Part shown: one piece after another, positions 24,594-33,494 of the stretch
Numbering within the stretch: position 1 is the stretch's first letter
Layout: each line of letters begins with the position of its first letter
Source of the DNA: Actinoplanes campanulatus
GTDB lineage: Bacteria > Actinomycetota > Actinomycetes > Mycobacteriales > Micromonosporaceae
Reading direction: 5' to 3'
Assembly: GCF_014647795.1 (NCBI RefSeq)
Contig: NZ_BMPW01000008.1
Span: 186,001 to 250,000 of the forward strand
DNA length: 64,000 nt
The notes under the pieces: model-generated
What the model saw: only the letters and a program-made list of their open reading frames with translations
What the model was told of the DNA's origin: nothing
Database searches by the model: none
Made by a program: the position numbers and the translations under genes

Positions 24594-26195
24594 CTACGCG
24601 CGCGCCGCGATCTTGGCGACCGGCAGGCCCGGATCGAGCGCGCCGTATTCCAGCGAGCGGTCCGGGCCCAGCCGCGCCGCCACGAAGGCGTCCGCGATCT
24701 CGGCCGGGGCCTCGCGGATCAGCACCGCACCCTGCAATCCCAGTGCCAGGGCCTCCACCACTCGGCGCGCCGATGCCGGATCTCCCGCGGCCTTCGCGAC
24801 CAGCTTCCGGGTCGCTGCCACATGACGATCAAATTCCGGGTGTACGCCCAGAGCGCTCGCCAGCTCACGATCCACCGCCCCGACCGACTCCGGCTCCCGG
24901 GCCATGGCACGCAGCACGTCCAGGGCGATCACGTTGCCGGAGCCCTCCCAGACGGCCATCACCGGCTGCTCCCGGTAGCGCCGGGCCAGCGGGAACGCCT
25001 CGGTGTAGCCGTTGCCGCCGAGACACTCGAGCGCCTCGTAGGCGTGGTTCGGCCCCCGCTTGCACACCCAGTACTTGCCGACCGCCGTGGCCAGCCGCCG
25101 GAACGCCACCGACTCGTCGTCATCACTGTCGTACGCGGACGCCAGCCGCATCGCCGTCCACGTCGCCGCCTCCGCCTCCAGCTGGAGGTCGGCGATCACC
25201 GCGGTCATCGCCGGCTGGTCGATGAGCACCGCCCCGAACGCGCTGCGGTTCCGGACGTGCCAGGCCGCCTCGGCGACCGACTGCCGCATACCGGCCGCGC
25301 TGCCCAGCACACAGTCCAGCCGGGTCTGGGCGACCATCTCGATGATGGTCCGCACGCCGCGGCCCTCCTCCCCGAGCAGCCAGCCGACGGTGCCGTCCAG
25401 CTCGATCTCCGACGACGCGTTCGACCTGTTGCCGAGCTTGTCCTTGAGCCGCTGGATCCGGAAGACGTTGCGGTCACCGCCGGGCAGCATCCGCGGCACC
25501 AGGAAGCAGGACAGTCCGCCGGGCGCCTGGGCGAGCACCAGGAAGGCGTCCGACTGCGGGGCCGAGCAGAACCACTTGTGCCCGGTCAGCCGCCACGTCC
25601 CGTCGCCGGCATCGACGGCCCGGGTGCTGTTCGCCCGTACGTCCGAGCCGCCCTGCTTCTCGGTCATCGCCATGCCGAAGATCGCCGAGGTCTTGCCGGC
25701 GCGCAGCTGGGGGTCGTAGTCGCGGGAGAAGACCCGGGGCAGCCACTCGCCGGCCAGTTCGGGCGTGAACCGCAGCGACGGCACCACCGCGTGGGTCATG
25801 CTCACCGGGCAGGCGTGCCCCGGCTCGATCTGCGCGAACAGCATGAACGTGGCGGCCCGGGCGACGTGCGCGCCGGGCCGCGGCTCGGCCCAGCAGCTGG
25901 TGTGCGCGCCGTTCTCGATCGCGGCGCCGATGATCCGGTGGTAGCCCGGGTGGAACTCGACCGCGTCCACCCGGTGCCCCCACCGGTCGTGGCTGGAGAA
26001 CACCGGCGGATGGGTGTTGGCCAGCTCCGCGTCCCGCTGGAAGTCACCCCGCCCCACCAGCGCGCCGACCCCGGTCAGGTGGCCGGTGGCCCAGCCGGCG
26101 CCGTAGCGGCCGACCGCCTCGGTGAGCGCCGGATGGGTCAGGTACTCGTTCAGGTCCACCCGCGGCGGGGCCTGGTTCACGACGTCGTGGGTCAC
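24594..26195 (-). CDS. Acyl-CoA dehydrogenase, AidB-like
   Basis: This 533-aa flavoenzyme has the acyl-CoA dehydrogenase fold with the long N-terminal extension of the AidB/isovaleryl-CoA-dehydrogenase-like branch. Seen: MTEKQGGSDVRAN (FAD loop), HKWFCSAPQSDAFLVLAQ, QTRLDCVLGSAAGMRQ and CLGGNGYTEAFPLARRYREQ near the C-terminal helices, and VWEGSGNVIALD. AidB of E. coli belongs to the adaptive response to alkylation damage, but members may also oxidise acyl-CoAs. GTG 26195 overlaps the end of the preceding gene. It is the third gene of a TetR-led operon with a thioesterase-patatin protein, which favours a lipid-metabolic role here. Confidence 0.88.
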   Translation of the reverse strand: MTHDVVNQAPPRVDLNEYLTHPALTEAVGRYGAGWATGHLTGVGALVGRGDFQRDAELANTHPPVFSSHDRWGHRVDAVEFHPGYHRIIGAAIENGAHTSCWAEPRPGAHVARAATFMLFAQIEPGHACPVSMTHAVVPSLRFTPELAGEWLPRVFSRDYDPQLRAGKTSAIFGMAMTEKQGGSDVRANSTRAVDAGDGTWRLTGHKWFCSAPQSDAFLVLAQAPGGLSCFLVPRMLPGGDRNVFRIQRLKDKLGNRSNASSEIELDGTVGWLLGEEGRGVRTIIEMVAQTRLDCVLGSAAGMRQSVAEAAWHVRNRSAFGAVLIDQPAMTAVIADLQLEAEAATWTAMRLASAYDSDDDESVAFRRLATAVGKYWVCKRGPNHAYEALECLGGNGYTEAFPLARRYREQPVMAVWEGSGNVIALDVLRAMAREPESVGAVDRELASALGVHPEFDRHVAATRKLVAKAAGDPASARRVVEALALGLQGAVLIREAPAEIADAFVAARLGPDRSLEYGALDPGLPVAKIAARA

Positions 26196-27619
26196 GGCTT
26201 CTCCTCCAGCAGGAAGGCGAGGTGTTCGCGGGCGGCGTCGGCGGCCGCGGTCCGGGCCGCGCGCAGCGCCACCTGGTCGCGTTCCAGCCGGCCGGGCAGC
26301 GGGTCGCTGAGCCGCGGGGTCAGCGCGATCGTGCTGAGCCCGTGCGACCACCCGTCCCGGACCTGCTGCAACGTCTCCCGGTAGCGGTGCGGGCGGCCCC
26401 GGTAGGCGGCGGCCAGCTCCGGGTTGAGCCGTCGCAGGTAGCGCTCGACCACCACGTCGGCGGCGCCGTAACCGGGCTGGGTGCCGGGCGGCCGGGTGGC
26501 CAGGACGATCGCATGGGTGGCGCCCCGGGCGGCGGCGCTGACCACCGGCACCGCCTCGACGATGCCGCCGTCCAGCCAGCGCCGGCCCCGCCACTGGACC
26601 GGGTCACCGGCGAGCAGCGGCAGCAGCCCGGACGCGTGCAGGCTGTTGACCAGGTCGTCCCGGTCGGCGAAGTCGGACAGCGCCTCGGCGCGGCCGGTGT
26701 CCACGTCGGTGGCGACCATGGCGAGGCGGCCCGCCCAGTCGGTGCCGGACGCCGAGCCGATGTCCAGCAGGTCGTCGACGTGCGAGACGATGCGCAGGCC
26801 GTCGATCACCGGGCGGCCGCGGGCGATCCGGCGGACGTCGATGAACTCGGGCGACGCGAAGACCTCGGCGTACGACTCGGCCATCGCGTTGGCGGCGCCG
26901 ACGGCCAGGGCGGCGGCGTTCACCGCGCCGGCCGAGGTGCCGACGATCATGTCGATGTGATCGAGGATGCCCTCCTGCTCGATGACGGCGGCCATCGCGG
27001 CGGAGACGATGCCGCGCATGCCGCCACCCTCGATGACCAGGGCCACCGTGGCGCCGTCGTCGGTGTCGCCGGTGCGGCGCCGCTCCTTGAGGACCTCCTG
27101 GATGGTGGGGGTGCCGATGCGGCCCAGCCGTACGCTCGCCCGGTCGGTGGCCTTTGCCGCCCGCTCCTCCTGCGCGACCGTCCCCTCGGTCCGCTCCGGC
27201 TTCTTCTCCGGGGCCACGATCGTCCCCTGCGCGACCGCGACCAGGGTTTCGGTGCCGTCGTCGGCGATCGCGACCAGCTCACAGCGGCAGGCGGCGCGGC
27301 GGCCCTCGGCGCGCATCACCATGCCGTTGGCGCGCAGCGTGCGGCCGCGCGCCGGGGCGATGTAGTCGATGGTGAGGCCGGAGGTGACCACGTCCGGGCC
27401 GAGGGCCGCGCCGCCGGCGAAGGCCAGCGCGCAGTCCGCGGCGTACGCCACGATCCCGCCGTGCACGGCGCCGTGATGGTTGGTGATCTCCGGGCGGATG
27501 TCGAGTTCGACGACGGCGCCCTCTTCACTGAAGGAGATCAGCCGGGTGCCGAGCATCCGGGTGACGGACTGATCGGCCAGCACCCGCTGGGCGGTCCTCA
27601 GGGCGGTGATCGGGCTCAT
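26192..27619 (-). CDS. Fusion of a hotdog thioesterase and a patatin-like phospholipase
   Basis: This 475-aa protein has two domains. Residues 1-140 form a PaaI-type hotdog thioesterase (NHHGAVHGGIVAYAADCA). Residues 190-475 are patatin-like, with the oxyanion motif GGGMRG (198-203), the nucleophile elbow GTSAG (Ser229) and the catalytic WLDGG. Patatins hydrolyse acyl esters of lipids, and PaaI-type enzymes hydrolyse acyl-CoA. One protein could therefore release and re-process acyl groups. It overlaps both neighbours (ATGA with TetR, GTGA with the dehydrogenase). There is no signal peptide, so it is cytoplasmic. The linker (140-185) is charged. The fusion is clear in sequence; the substrate is unknown. 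Confidence 0.85.
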   Translation of the reverse strand: MSPITALRTAQRVLADQSVTRMLGTRLISFSEEGAVVELDIRPEITNHHGAVHGGIVAYAADCALAFAGGAALGPDVVTSGLTIDYIAPARGRTLRANGMVMRAEGRRAACRCELVAIADDGTETLVAVAQGTIVAPEKKPERTEGTVAQEERAAKATDRASVRLGRIGTPTIQEVLKERRRTGDTDDGATVALVIEGGGMRGIVSAAMAAVIEQEGILDHIDMIVGTSAGAVNAAALAVGAANAMAESYAEVFASPEFIDVRRIARGRPVIDGLRIVSHVDDLLDIGSASGTDWAGRLAMVATDVDTGRAEALSDFADRDDLVNSLHASGLLPLLAGDPVQWRGRRWLDGGIVEAVPVVSAAARGATHAIVLATRPPGTQPGYGAADVVVERYLRRLNPELAAAYRGRPHRYRETLQQVRDGWSHGLSTIALTPRLSDPLPGRLERDQVALRAARTAAADAAREHLAFLLEEKP

Positions 27620-28254
27620 CGCATTCCTCCAGACATCATCGGTACGCCGAGCGCGCGGAAGCAGAACGAGCGGATCCCGTCGACGACCGCGGTCTGGGTC
27701 TCGTCGGACGGCTCCGGGCTGTCCGGGCGGATCCAGCCGACCAGGGCCTCGGAGATCGCGCCCATCACCGCCGAGGAGGCGAGCCGCGGGTCCTGCGGGA
27801 CGAACTCGCCACCGGCCAGCCCGTCGGAGATGATCTGCTCGCCGATGTCGGTGTAGGACCGCCGGTAGACCAGCCGCTCCGCCTCGACCACCGGGCTGAC
27901 CGGCTCGAACAGCAGGGCCCAGGCCATCCGCCGGCCGTGCAGGGCGCGGGTCGAGAAGATCCGGATCAGCTCGTCGATCCGCTCCGAGGCCCGCTGCCCG
28001 GCGTCCGAGACGGCGAGACGGACCAGGTCGATCTCGTGCGTGGCGGCGCTGCGGAACACCTCGGCGAGCAGCCGGTCGCGGCCGTCGAAGTACGAATACA
28101 CCGATCCGACGCTGGCCTGACAGCGGGCGGCGATCGCGGCGACGGTGGCCGCCTTGAAGCCGTCCGCCGCGACGAGCGCCCGCGCGGCGCGCAGGAACCC
28201 GTCCCGCTTGTCCTCAGCGTTCTTCCTGGTCAATGCGGTTTGCCGGTATGGCAT
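27616..28254 (-). CDS. TetR-family transcriptional regulator
   Basis: A 212-aa TetR repressor. The DNA-binding helices are in the N-terminal 60 residues (AARALVAADGFKAATVAAIA, CQASVGSVYSYFDGRDRLLA). The C-terminal domain would bind a small ligand, perhaps an acyl-CoA, judging from the operon. It is the first gene of the operon with the thioesterase-patatin protein and the AidB-like dehydrogenase. Two palindromes (28273 and 28302) lie 20-60 bp upstream of its ATG, a usual place for autoregulatory operators. Confidence 0.9.
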   Translation of the reverse strand: MPYRQTALTRKNAEDKRDGFLRAARALVAADGFKAATVAAIAARCQASVGSVYSYFDGRDRLLAEVFRSAATHEIDLVRLAVSDAGQRASERIDELIRIFSTRALHGRRMAWALLFEPVSPVVEAERLVYRRSYTDIGEQIISDGLAGGEFVPQDPRLASSAVMGAISEALVGWIRPDSPEPSDETQTAVVDGIRSFCFRALGVPMMSGGMR

Positions 28255-28272
28255 CCGGAGGCCCCCAAGCTA

Positions 28273-28286
28273 TGAATCCGGATTCA
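28273..28286. promoter_or_regulatory. TetR operator candidate 1
   Basis: TGAATCCGGATTCA is a perfect 14-bp palindrome 19 bp upstream of the TetR start codon. It shares the half-site TGAA-C with the palindrome at 28302, with 29 bp between centres. Likely autoregulation of the TetR operon. Confidence 0.6.
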
Positions 28287-28301
28287 ATGCAAGGCAAGAA
28301 G

Positions 28302-28315
28302 TGAACCACGGTTCA
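28302..28315. promoter_or_regulatory. TetR operator candidate 2
   Basis: TGAACC-AC-GGTTCA is an inverted repeat with the same outer half-site as the palindrome at 28273. It lies between the TetR gene and the 3' end of the PucR-type gene, so only the TetR operon is a likely target. Confidence 0.55.
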
Positions 28316-28339
28316 AAAGAAGGCCGCAAGCGGCCCCGG

Positions 28340-29488
28340 TCACGCCGGGCGGGACCGGTAGGTCAGGACCAGCAGCAGCTCGAAGCGGGCGCGCGGGTCG
28401 TCCAGGTCGTCTCCGAGCAGCTCACGGAGGCGGTTGAGGCGGTAGCTGACGGTCTGCGGGTGCACGAACAGCTCGGCCGCGACCGCCGAACGCGAACCCC
28501 AGTGGCGCAGCCAGCTCTCCAGGGTGACCAGGAACGCCTCCCGCTGGCCGGCCCGCAGCCCGGCCAGCGGCGCGAGCCGCCGGGCGGTCAGCACCGGCAG
28601 CGCGGCCGTCTCCCCGCGCAGCGCCAGGACGGCGAAGTGGTCGTCGGCGAAGACCGGCTCGGCGCCGGGTGTGACCAGTTCGGCCGTCCGCTCGGCGAGC
28701 CGGACCGCCTGCGGCGCCTCGGTCCAGTGCAGGGCCGGGCCGACCACCGCCTCCCGGCCGTGCAGCGCCCCGGTGAGCGCCGCCCGCTCCGACCGGGGAC
28801 CGGCGCGCAGCAGCAGCACCGCGTCCCGGCCGCGCTCGGCGACCACCCCGTCCGCGCCGAACCGGAACCGCGCGTCGCGGGCCTGGTCGGGCGGCAGCAG
28901 CACCGGAACCACGGTGTCCACGCCGGGCCAGCCGATCCCGGCGGCGGCCTCCCGCACCACCTCGGGCGAGCTGCCGCCGGTGAGCAGCAGGTCGGCCACC
29001 TGGCGGCGGCGCCGGTCGCCCTCGCCGGCCTGTTCGCGCAGCTGGCGGGCCAGACCGTCGGTGCAGGCGGTGGCCAGCTCGTCGATGAACGCGCTGGTGG
29101 CGTCGGACAGGTCGATCACCTCGGCGACGCTGACCGGCCGCAACTCGCCGAGCGCCTCGGTGGCGGTGCGCAGCAGCAGGCGGGAGGCGATCCGCAGGGA
29201 GGCGAGCAGTGTCTCCGGGCCGCGGTTCTCCCGGGCCTCGGCCGCGCCCAGGGCCACGAAGACCTCGCGGATCCGGGGTGGCAGCGCCGGCTCCCGGGTG
29301 CCGGCCAGGTCGAGGAACCGGTCCAGGGCCACCTTCACGGCGGTGCGCACGTCGCGTTCGAACTTCTCCCCGGCCCCGGCGCCGGGGCTCTCCCGGACCG
29401 CGGTGGCGATGGCCCGGACGGCGGCGGGCAGGCGCGGGCGCATGGCGACGGCGAGATCGGTGGGCAGGTTCTGCCAGGGGGTGTTCAT
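28340..29488 (-). CDS. PucR-family transcriptional regulator
   Basis: This 382-aa protein has the layout of PucR-type regulators: an N-terminal helical domain, a GGDEF-like central part (LHGREAVVGPALHWTEAPQA) and a C-terminal helix-turn-helix (SRSAVAAELFVHPQTVSYRL, NRLRELLGDDL). ATG 29488 was chosen; GTG 29506 would add six residues. It is transcribed divergently from the aldolase-aminotransferase gene, with 125 bp between the two starts, and probably controls that operon in response to its substrate. Members often control purine, amine or amino-acid catabolism. Confidence 0.85.
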   Translation of the reverse strand: MNTPWQNLPTDLAVAMRPRLPAAVRAIATAVRESPGAGAGEKFERDVRTAVKVALDRFLDLAGTREPALPPRIREVFVALGAAEARENRGPETLLASLRIASRLLLRTATEALGELRPVSVAEVIDLSDATSAFIDELATACTDGLARQLREQAGEGDRRRRQVADLLLTGGSSPEVVREAAAGIGWPGVDTVVPVLLPPDQARDARFRFGADGVVAERGRDAVLLLRAGPRSERAALTGALHGREAVVGPALHWTEAPQAVRLAERTAELVTPGAEPVFADDHFAVLALRGETAALPVLTARRLAPLAGLRAGQREAFLVTLESWLRHWGSRSAVAAELFVHPQTVSYRLNRLRELLGDDLDDPRARFELLLVLTYRSRPA

Positions 29489-29565
29489 CGCCACCGATTT
29501 TGTCACCCGGTGCTAAAGCAACGATGGATTCTTGCTGGTTCGCCGATGATGCTTCGTCCGGGACT

Positions 29566-29584
29566 CGGGACGACGATGGTCCCG
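29566..29584. promoter_or_regulatory. Inverted repeat in the PucR / aldolase intergenic region
   Basis: CGGGAC and GTCCCG are separated by seven bases, 30 bp upstream of the aldolase-aminotransferase start. It is a candidate operator for the divergent PucR regulator. A single copy was found, so the evidence is weak. Confidence 0.35.
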
Positions 29585-29613
29585 TAACTCCCCCGCACGG
29601 ATCGGACCCGCCT

Positions 29614-31833
29614 GTGAAACACCGTCTGTCCCGCCAGCACGTGGTCGACATGTGCCGGACGATGCTCGACCGCGGCTATCTCAAGGCGACCGAGGGCAAC
29701 GTCTCGGTCCGGATCCCGGGTCACCGGCTCTATGCCGTGACGCCGAGCAACTACGACTACGACAAGATGCGGGTGGAGGACATCTGCATCGTCGACTTCG
29801 ACGGCAAGCACGTGCCCGACCCCGGTGGCGCCGGCGGCCTGGTCCCGTCGATCGAGTGCGGCATGCACGCCAACGTCTACCGCGAGCGGCCGGACGTGAA
29901 TGCGATCGTCCACACCCACCAGCCGTATGCGTCGGCCCTCGCCTTCCTGCGCAAGCCGATCCCGGCGCTCACCGACGAGCAGGTCCGCTTCCTCGGCAAG
30001 CAGGTGGCGATCATCGACTACGCGCCCTCCGGCACCGGCTTCCTGGCGAAGAACGTGCAGAAGAAGGTGGCCGGCGGCGACAACGCGTTCATCATCGCCA
30101 ACCACGGCGTGGTGGCGCTGGGCACCGACCCGGACCGCGCGGTGTTCAACATGGCGCTGCTGGAGAAGGTGTCGATCGCCTACCTGATGGCGCTCACCTC
30201 GGAGGCCGGCAAGGTCTACACGATTCCGGACACGATCCGGGAGATCGCCTTCAGCAAGCTGAAGAAGGACGAGAAGCGGATCGCGGCGCAGATCACCGAG
30301 GCGGTCGAGCCGGTCCGGGTGCCGGAGGACGAGGAGCTGCCGTCCGCCGAGACCGAGGCCCCCGAGCAGTTCGAGACGTCCGCGGACCTCGGCTACTCGA
30401 TCAGTGAGTATCTCGACGTCGACGACACCCTGCGCCGACTGAAGGCTCTCGTGGCCCAGCCGATGCGCGGGCTGCGCCACGACGCCCTGCTCGACACGCT
30501 GAACTACTTCGAGACCAAGTGCACCGCCAGCAAGGAGATCACCGAGCGGGCCAAGAAGCGGATCCCCGGCGGCGTCCAGCACAACCTGGCGTTCAACTAC
30601 CCGTTCCCGCTGGCGGTCGACAAGGCCGAGGGCGCCTACCTGACCGACCGCGACGGCAACGTCTACATCGACTTCCTCCAGGCCGGCGGCCCGACCATCC
30701 TGGGCAGCAACTACGCCCCGGTCAACGAGCGGGTGGCCGAGGTGATCCGCGAGTCCGGCCCGGTCACCGGCCTCTTCCACGAGTACGAGCTGAAGCTCGC
30801 CGACATCATCCACCAGTACATGCCGCACATCGAGATGTACCGGTCGCTGGGCTCCGGCACCGAGGCGGTCATGGCGGCGGTGCGCGCGGCCCGGGCGTAC
30901 ACCAAGAAGAAGATGGTCATCAAGGTCGGCGGCGCCTACCACGGCTGGTCCGACACGATGGTCTACGGCCTGCGCGTCCCCGGCTCGTTCCGGATGAACG
31001 CCAAGGGCATCCCGTGGGGCGCCACCGGCCGCACCCGGGAGGCGTTCCCGCACGACCTGGGCCTGCTCAAGCGCAAGCTGATCGAGAACAGGCTGCGCGG
31101 CGGCACCGCCGCGGTCGTGGTGGAGCCGCTCGGCCCGGAGTCCGGCACCCGCCCGGTCCCGAAGGGCTACAACGCCGCCGTCCGCAAGCTGTGCGACGAG
31201 TTCGGCGCGCTGCTGATCTTCGACGAGGTGGTCACCGGCTTCCGGACCGGCCTGGGCGGCGCCGCCGGCTACTTCGGCGTGACGCCCGACCTGACCGTCC
31301 TGGGCAAGGCCGTCTCCGGCGGCTACCCGATGGCCGGCGGGGTCGGTGGCCGGGCCGACGTCATGGCGGTCTTCGGCTCCGGGCTGGACGGCAAGCACGG
31401 CGCCCACATCCAGGTCGGCGGCACCCTCTCGGCGAACCCGCTGTCCTGCGCGGCCGGCTACTTCGCCATTCAGGAGATGGCCCGCACCAACGCGCCGGTG
31501 ATCGCCGGCAGGGCCGGTGACCGGCTGACCCGGGGCCTGCAGCGCCTGATCGACAAGTACGGTCTGCCGTACGTGGCCTACAACCAGGGTTCGATCGTGC
31601 ACCTGCAGTCCAGCGGCGTGCTGATGCTGGACATGCGCAACCCGGTCAAGCTGTTCAAGGAGAACAAGGGCCGCAAGCAGGTGATGGAGCAGATGGGCGC
31701 GGCCTACGCCGCCCACGGCATCATCACGCTGGCCGGCTCGCGGATGTACACGTCGATGGCCGACACCGACGAGGTCATCGACGATGCGCTCGCCCGGTTC
31801 GACCAGGTCTTCGCGCTGGTCGAGGGAGTGTAG
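29614..31833 (+). CDS. Fusion of class II aldolase and class III aminotransferase
   Basis: A 739-aa two-domain enzyme. Residues 1-250 are a class II (AraD/FucA type) aldolase or decarboxylase with metal ligands in HTHQPYAS (H100, H102) and a later ANHGVVALG, and an acid in IECGMHANVY (E81). Residues 310-739 are a class III PLP aminotransferase or mutase of the HemL type (FLQAGGPTILGSNYAP, IFDEVVTGFRTGLGG, PLP Lys K565 in VLGKAVSGGYP). The linker is acidic (VPEDEELPSAETEAPEQ). GTG 29614 follows a divergent promoter region. The next gene, an FGGY kinase, starts directly at its stop. Together they suggest breakdown of a phosphorylated sugar or amino-sugar acid; the exact substrate is unknown. 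Confidence 0.88.
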   Translation: MKHRLSRQHVVDMCRTMLDRGYLKATEGNVSVRIPGHRLYAVTPSNYDYDKMRVEDICIVDFDGKHVPDPGGAGGLVPSIECGMHANVYRERPDVNAIVHTHQPYASALAFLRKPIPALTDEQVRFLGKQVAIIDYAPSGTGFLAKNVQKKVAGGDNAFIIANHGVVALGTDPDRAVFNMALLEKVSIAYLMALTSEAGKVYTIPDTIREIAFSKLKKDEKRIAAQITEAVEPVRVPEDEELPSAETEAPEQFETSADLGYSISEYLDVDDTLRRLKALVAQPMRGLRHDALLDTLNYFETKCTASKEITERAKKRIPGGVQHNLAFNYPFPLAVDKAEGAYLTDRDGNVYIDFLQAGGPTILGSNYAPVNERVAEVIRESGPVTGLFHEYELKLADIIHQYMPHIEMYRSLGSGTEAVMAAVRAARAYTKKKMVIKVGGAYHGWSDTMVYGLRVPGSFRMNAKGIPWGATGRTREAFPHDLGLLKRKLIENRLRGGTAAVVVEPLGPESGTRPVPKGYNAAVRKLCDEFGALLIFDEVVTGFRTGLGGAAGYFGVTPDLTVLGKAVSGGYPMAGGVGGRADVMAVFGSGLDGKHGAHIQVGGTLSANPLSCAAGYFAIQEMARTNAPVIAGRAGDRLTRGLQRLIDKYGLPYVAYNQGSIVHLQSSGVLMLDMRNPVKLFKENKGRKQVMEQMGAAYAAHGIITLAGSRMYTSMADTDEVIDDALARFDQVFALVEGV

Positions 31834-33426
31834 GTGGCCATTCCGCCGCAGATCCTGGCGATCGACCTCGGGACCTCGGGGATGAAGGCCGCACTCGTCG
31901 CGGCCGACGGGACGGTGACCGGCTGGGCCGAGCGGCCGGTCCCGCTGGTCGTCCTGCCCGGCGGCGGCGCCGAGCAGGACCCGGTCGCCTGGTGGGACGC
32001 CCTCGCCGAGGTGGTCGCCGACCTGGGCCGCGATCTCCCGGATCATCTGCGCGCGGTGACCACCATCTGCTCGTCGACGCAGGGCGAGGGCACCATCGCG
32101 GTGGACGCGGCCGGGGAGCCGCTCACCCGGTGCATCAGCTGGCTCGACATGCGCGGGGCCACCCACCTGCGGCGGCAGTTCGGCGGGTTTCCGGCGGTCG
32201 ACGGCATCTCGGTGCGCCGGATCGCCCGCTGGCTGCGGCTCACCGGCGGCATGCCGTCGGTGACCGGCAAGGACCCGGCCGCCCACATGCTGCTGATCCG
32301 CGACGACATGCCGGATGTGTATGCGAGGACGAAGACCTTCCTCAACGTCCTCGACTGGATCAACCTGAAGCTCACCGGCCGCACGGTGGCGACCGTCGAC
32401 TCGATCCTCACCTCTTGGGTCACCGACAACCGGAAGGCCCCCGCCATCCGGTACGCCCCCGCGCTGGTCGCCGCCAGCGGGATCGACGCGGACAAGTTCC
32501 CGCCGATCGTGGCATGCACCGAGGTGATCGGCACGCTATCCCCCCTGGCTGCCGATCACCTCGGCCTCCCCCGATCGGTGCGGGTCGTGGCGGGCGCCAT
32601 CGACAACACGGCCGCCGCCATCGGGGCGGGCACCATCCGGGACAACGAACCCCACCTCTACCTGGGCACGTCGTCCTGGATCGCCGCGCACGTCCCGCGA
32701 AAGAAGACCGACGTGCTCACCGGCATCGCGTCGATCCCGTGCGCCATCCCGGACCGCTACCTGATGACCGCGCTCCAGGCGACCGCCGGCGCCAACCTCA
32801 CCTGGCTGCGCGACAAGATCGTGGAGTACGACGACCCGATCGTCAGCGCCGGCCACGTGAGCCGTGACGAGGGCACCATCTTCGACGCCTTCGACAAGAT
32901 CATCCCGACGGTCCCAGCCGGCGCGAACGGCGTCCTCTACACCCCCTGGCTGTACGGCGAACGCGCGCCGGTCGACGACCCGAACCTGCGCGCCGCGTTC
33001 CTCAACATCTCCCTCGACACCACCCGCTCCGACCTGCTGCGGGCCGTCTTCGAGGGCGTCGCGCTGAACACCCGGTGGCTGGCCAAGGCCGTCGACCGGT
33101 TCCTCGGCGCGCCGGTGGAGTCGATGGTCATCACCGGCGGCGCGGCCCGCTCCGGCTCGTGGTGCCAGATCTTCGCCGACGTGCTCGGCCACGAGATCCG
33201 CCGGGACGCCAACCCGGTGACCGTGAACGCCCGGGGCGCCGGCTGGATCGGCGCGGTCGGCGCCGGGATGATCGGGTTCGACGACATTCCGGCGCTGAGC
33301 CGCAACGATCACGTCTTCACTCCCGGGCCGGATCACGCCCGCTACGGCGAGATCTACGACATCTACCAGGAGCTGCACAAACGCCTCGCGCCGGTGTACC
33401 GGCGGCTCAACCGCCCGGCCGGCTGA
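31834..33426 (+). CDS. FGGY-family carbohydrate kinase
   Basis: This 530-aa sugar or polyol kinase has the FGGY/actin-like fold: an N-terminal phosphate loop (AIDLGTSGMKAAL), the substrate region (RCISWLDMRGATHL), LYLGTSSWIA and the C-terminal ATP loop (VITGGAARSGSWCQIFADVL). GTG 31834 follows the aldolase-aminotransferase stop with no gap, so the two are co-translated. It should phosphorylate the substrate that the aldolase domain later cleaves. The sugar cannot be named from the sequence. It is followed by a strong hairpin terminator. Confidence 0.9.
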   Translation: MAIPPQILAIDLGTSGMKAALVAADGTVTGWAERPVPLVVLPGGGAEQDPVAWWDALAEVVADLGRDLPDHLRAVTTICSSTQGEGTIAVDAAGEPLTRCISWLDMRGATHLRRQFGGFPAVDGISVRRIARWLRLTGGMPSVTGKDPAAHMLLIRDDMPDVYARTKTFLNVLDWINLKLTGRTVATVDSILTSWVTDNRKAPAIRYAPALVAASGIDADKFPPIVACTEVIGTLSPLAADHLGLPRSVRVVAGAIDNTAAAIGAGTIRDNEPHLYLGTSSWIAAHVPRKKTDVLTGIASIPCAIPDRYLMTALQATAGANLTWLRDKIVEYDDPIVSAGHVSRDEGTIFDAFDKIIPTVPAGANGVLYTPWLYGERAPVDDPNLRAAFLNISLDTTRSDLLRAVFEGVALNTRWLAKAVDRFLGAPVESMVITGGAARSGSWCQIFADVLGHEIRRDANPVTVNARGAGWIGAVGAGMIGFDDIPALSRNDHVFTPGPDHARYGEIYDIYQELHKRLAPVYRRLNRPAG

Positions 33427-33429
33427 CCT

Positions 33430-33467
33430 CCGGAGTGACGGCCCGCCGCCACGGGCCGTCACTCCGG
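33430..33467. terminator. Strong hairpin terminator after the FGGY kinase
   Basis: A perfect 16-bp stem (left arm CCGGAGTGACGGCCCG) closes a six-base loop, 4 bp after the kinase stop. There is no T tract. It lies between the kinase and a convergent gene and probably ends transcription from both sides. Confidence 0.75.
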
Positions 33468-33494
33468 TCAACAACGCCACGGGTCACCGACGGG

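Noticed and set aside
29566-29584. DosR/DevR-type dormancy box
   Set aside because: The GGGAC and GTCCC halves are present, but the spacing and flanks do not fit, and the genes beside it are catabolic. I kept it only as a weak PucR operator.
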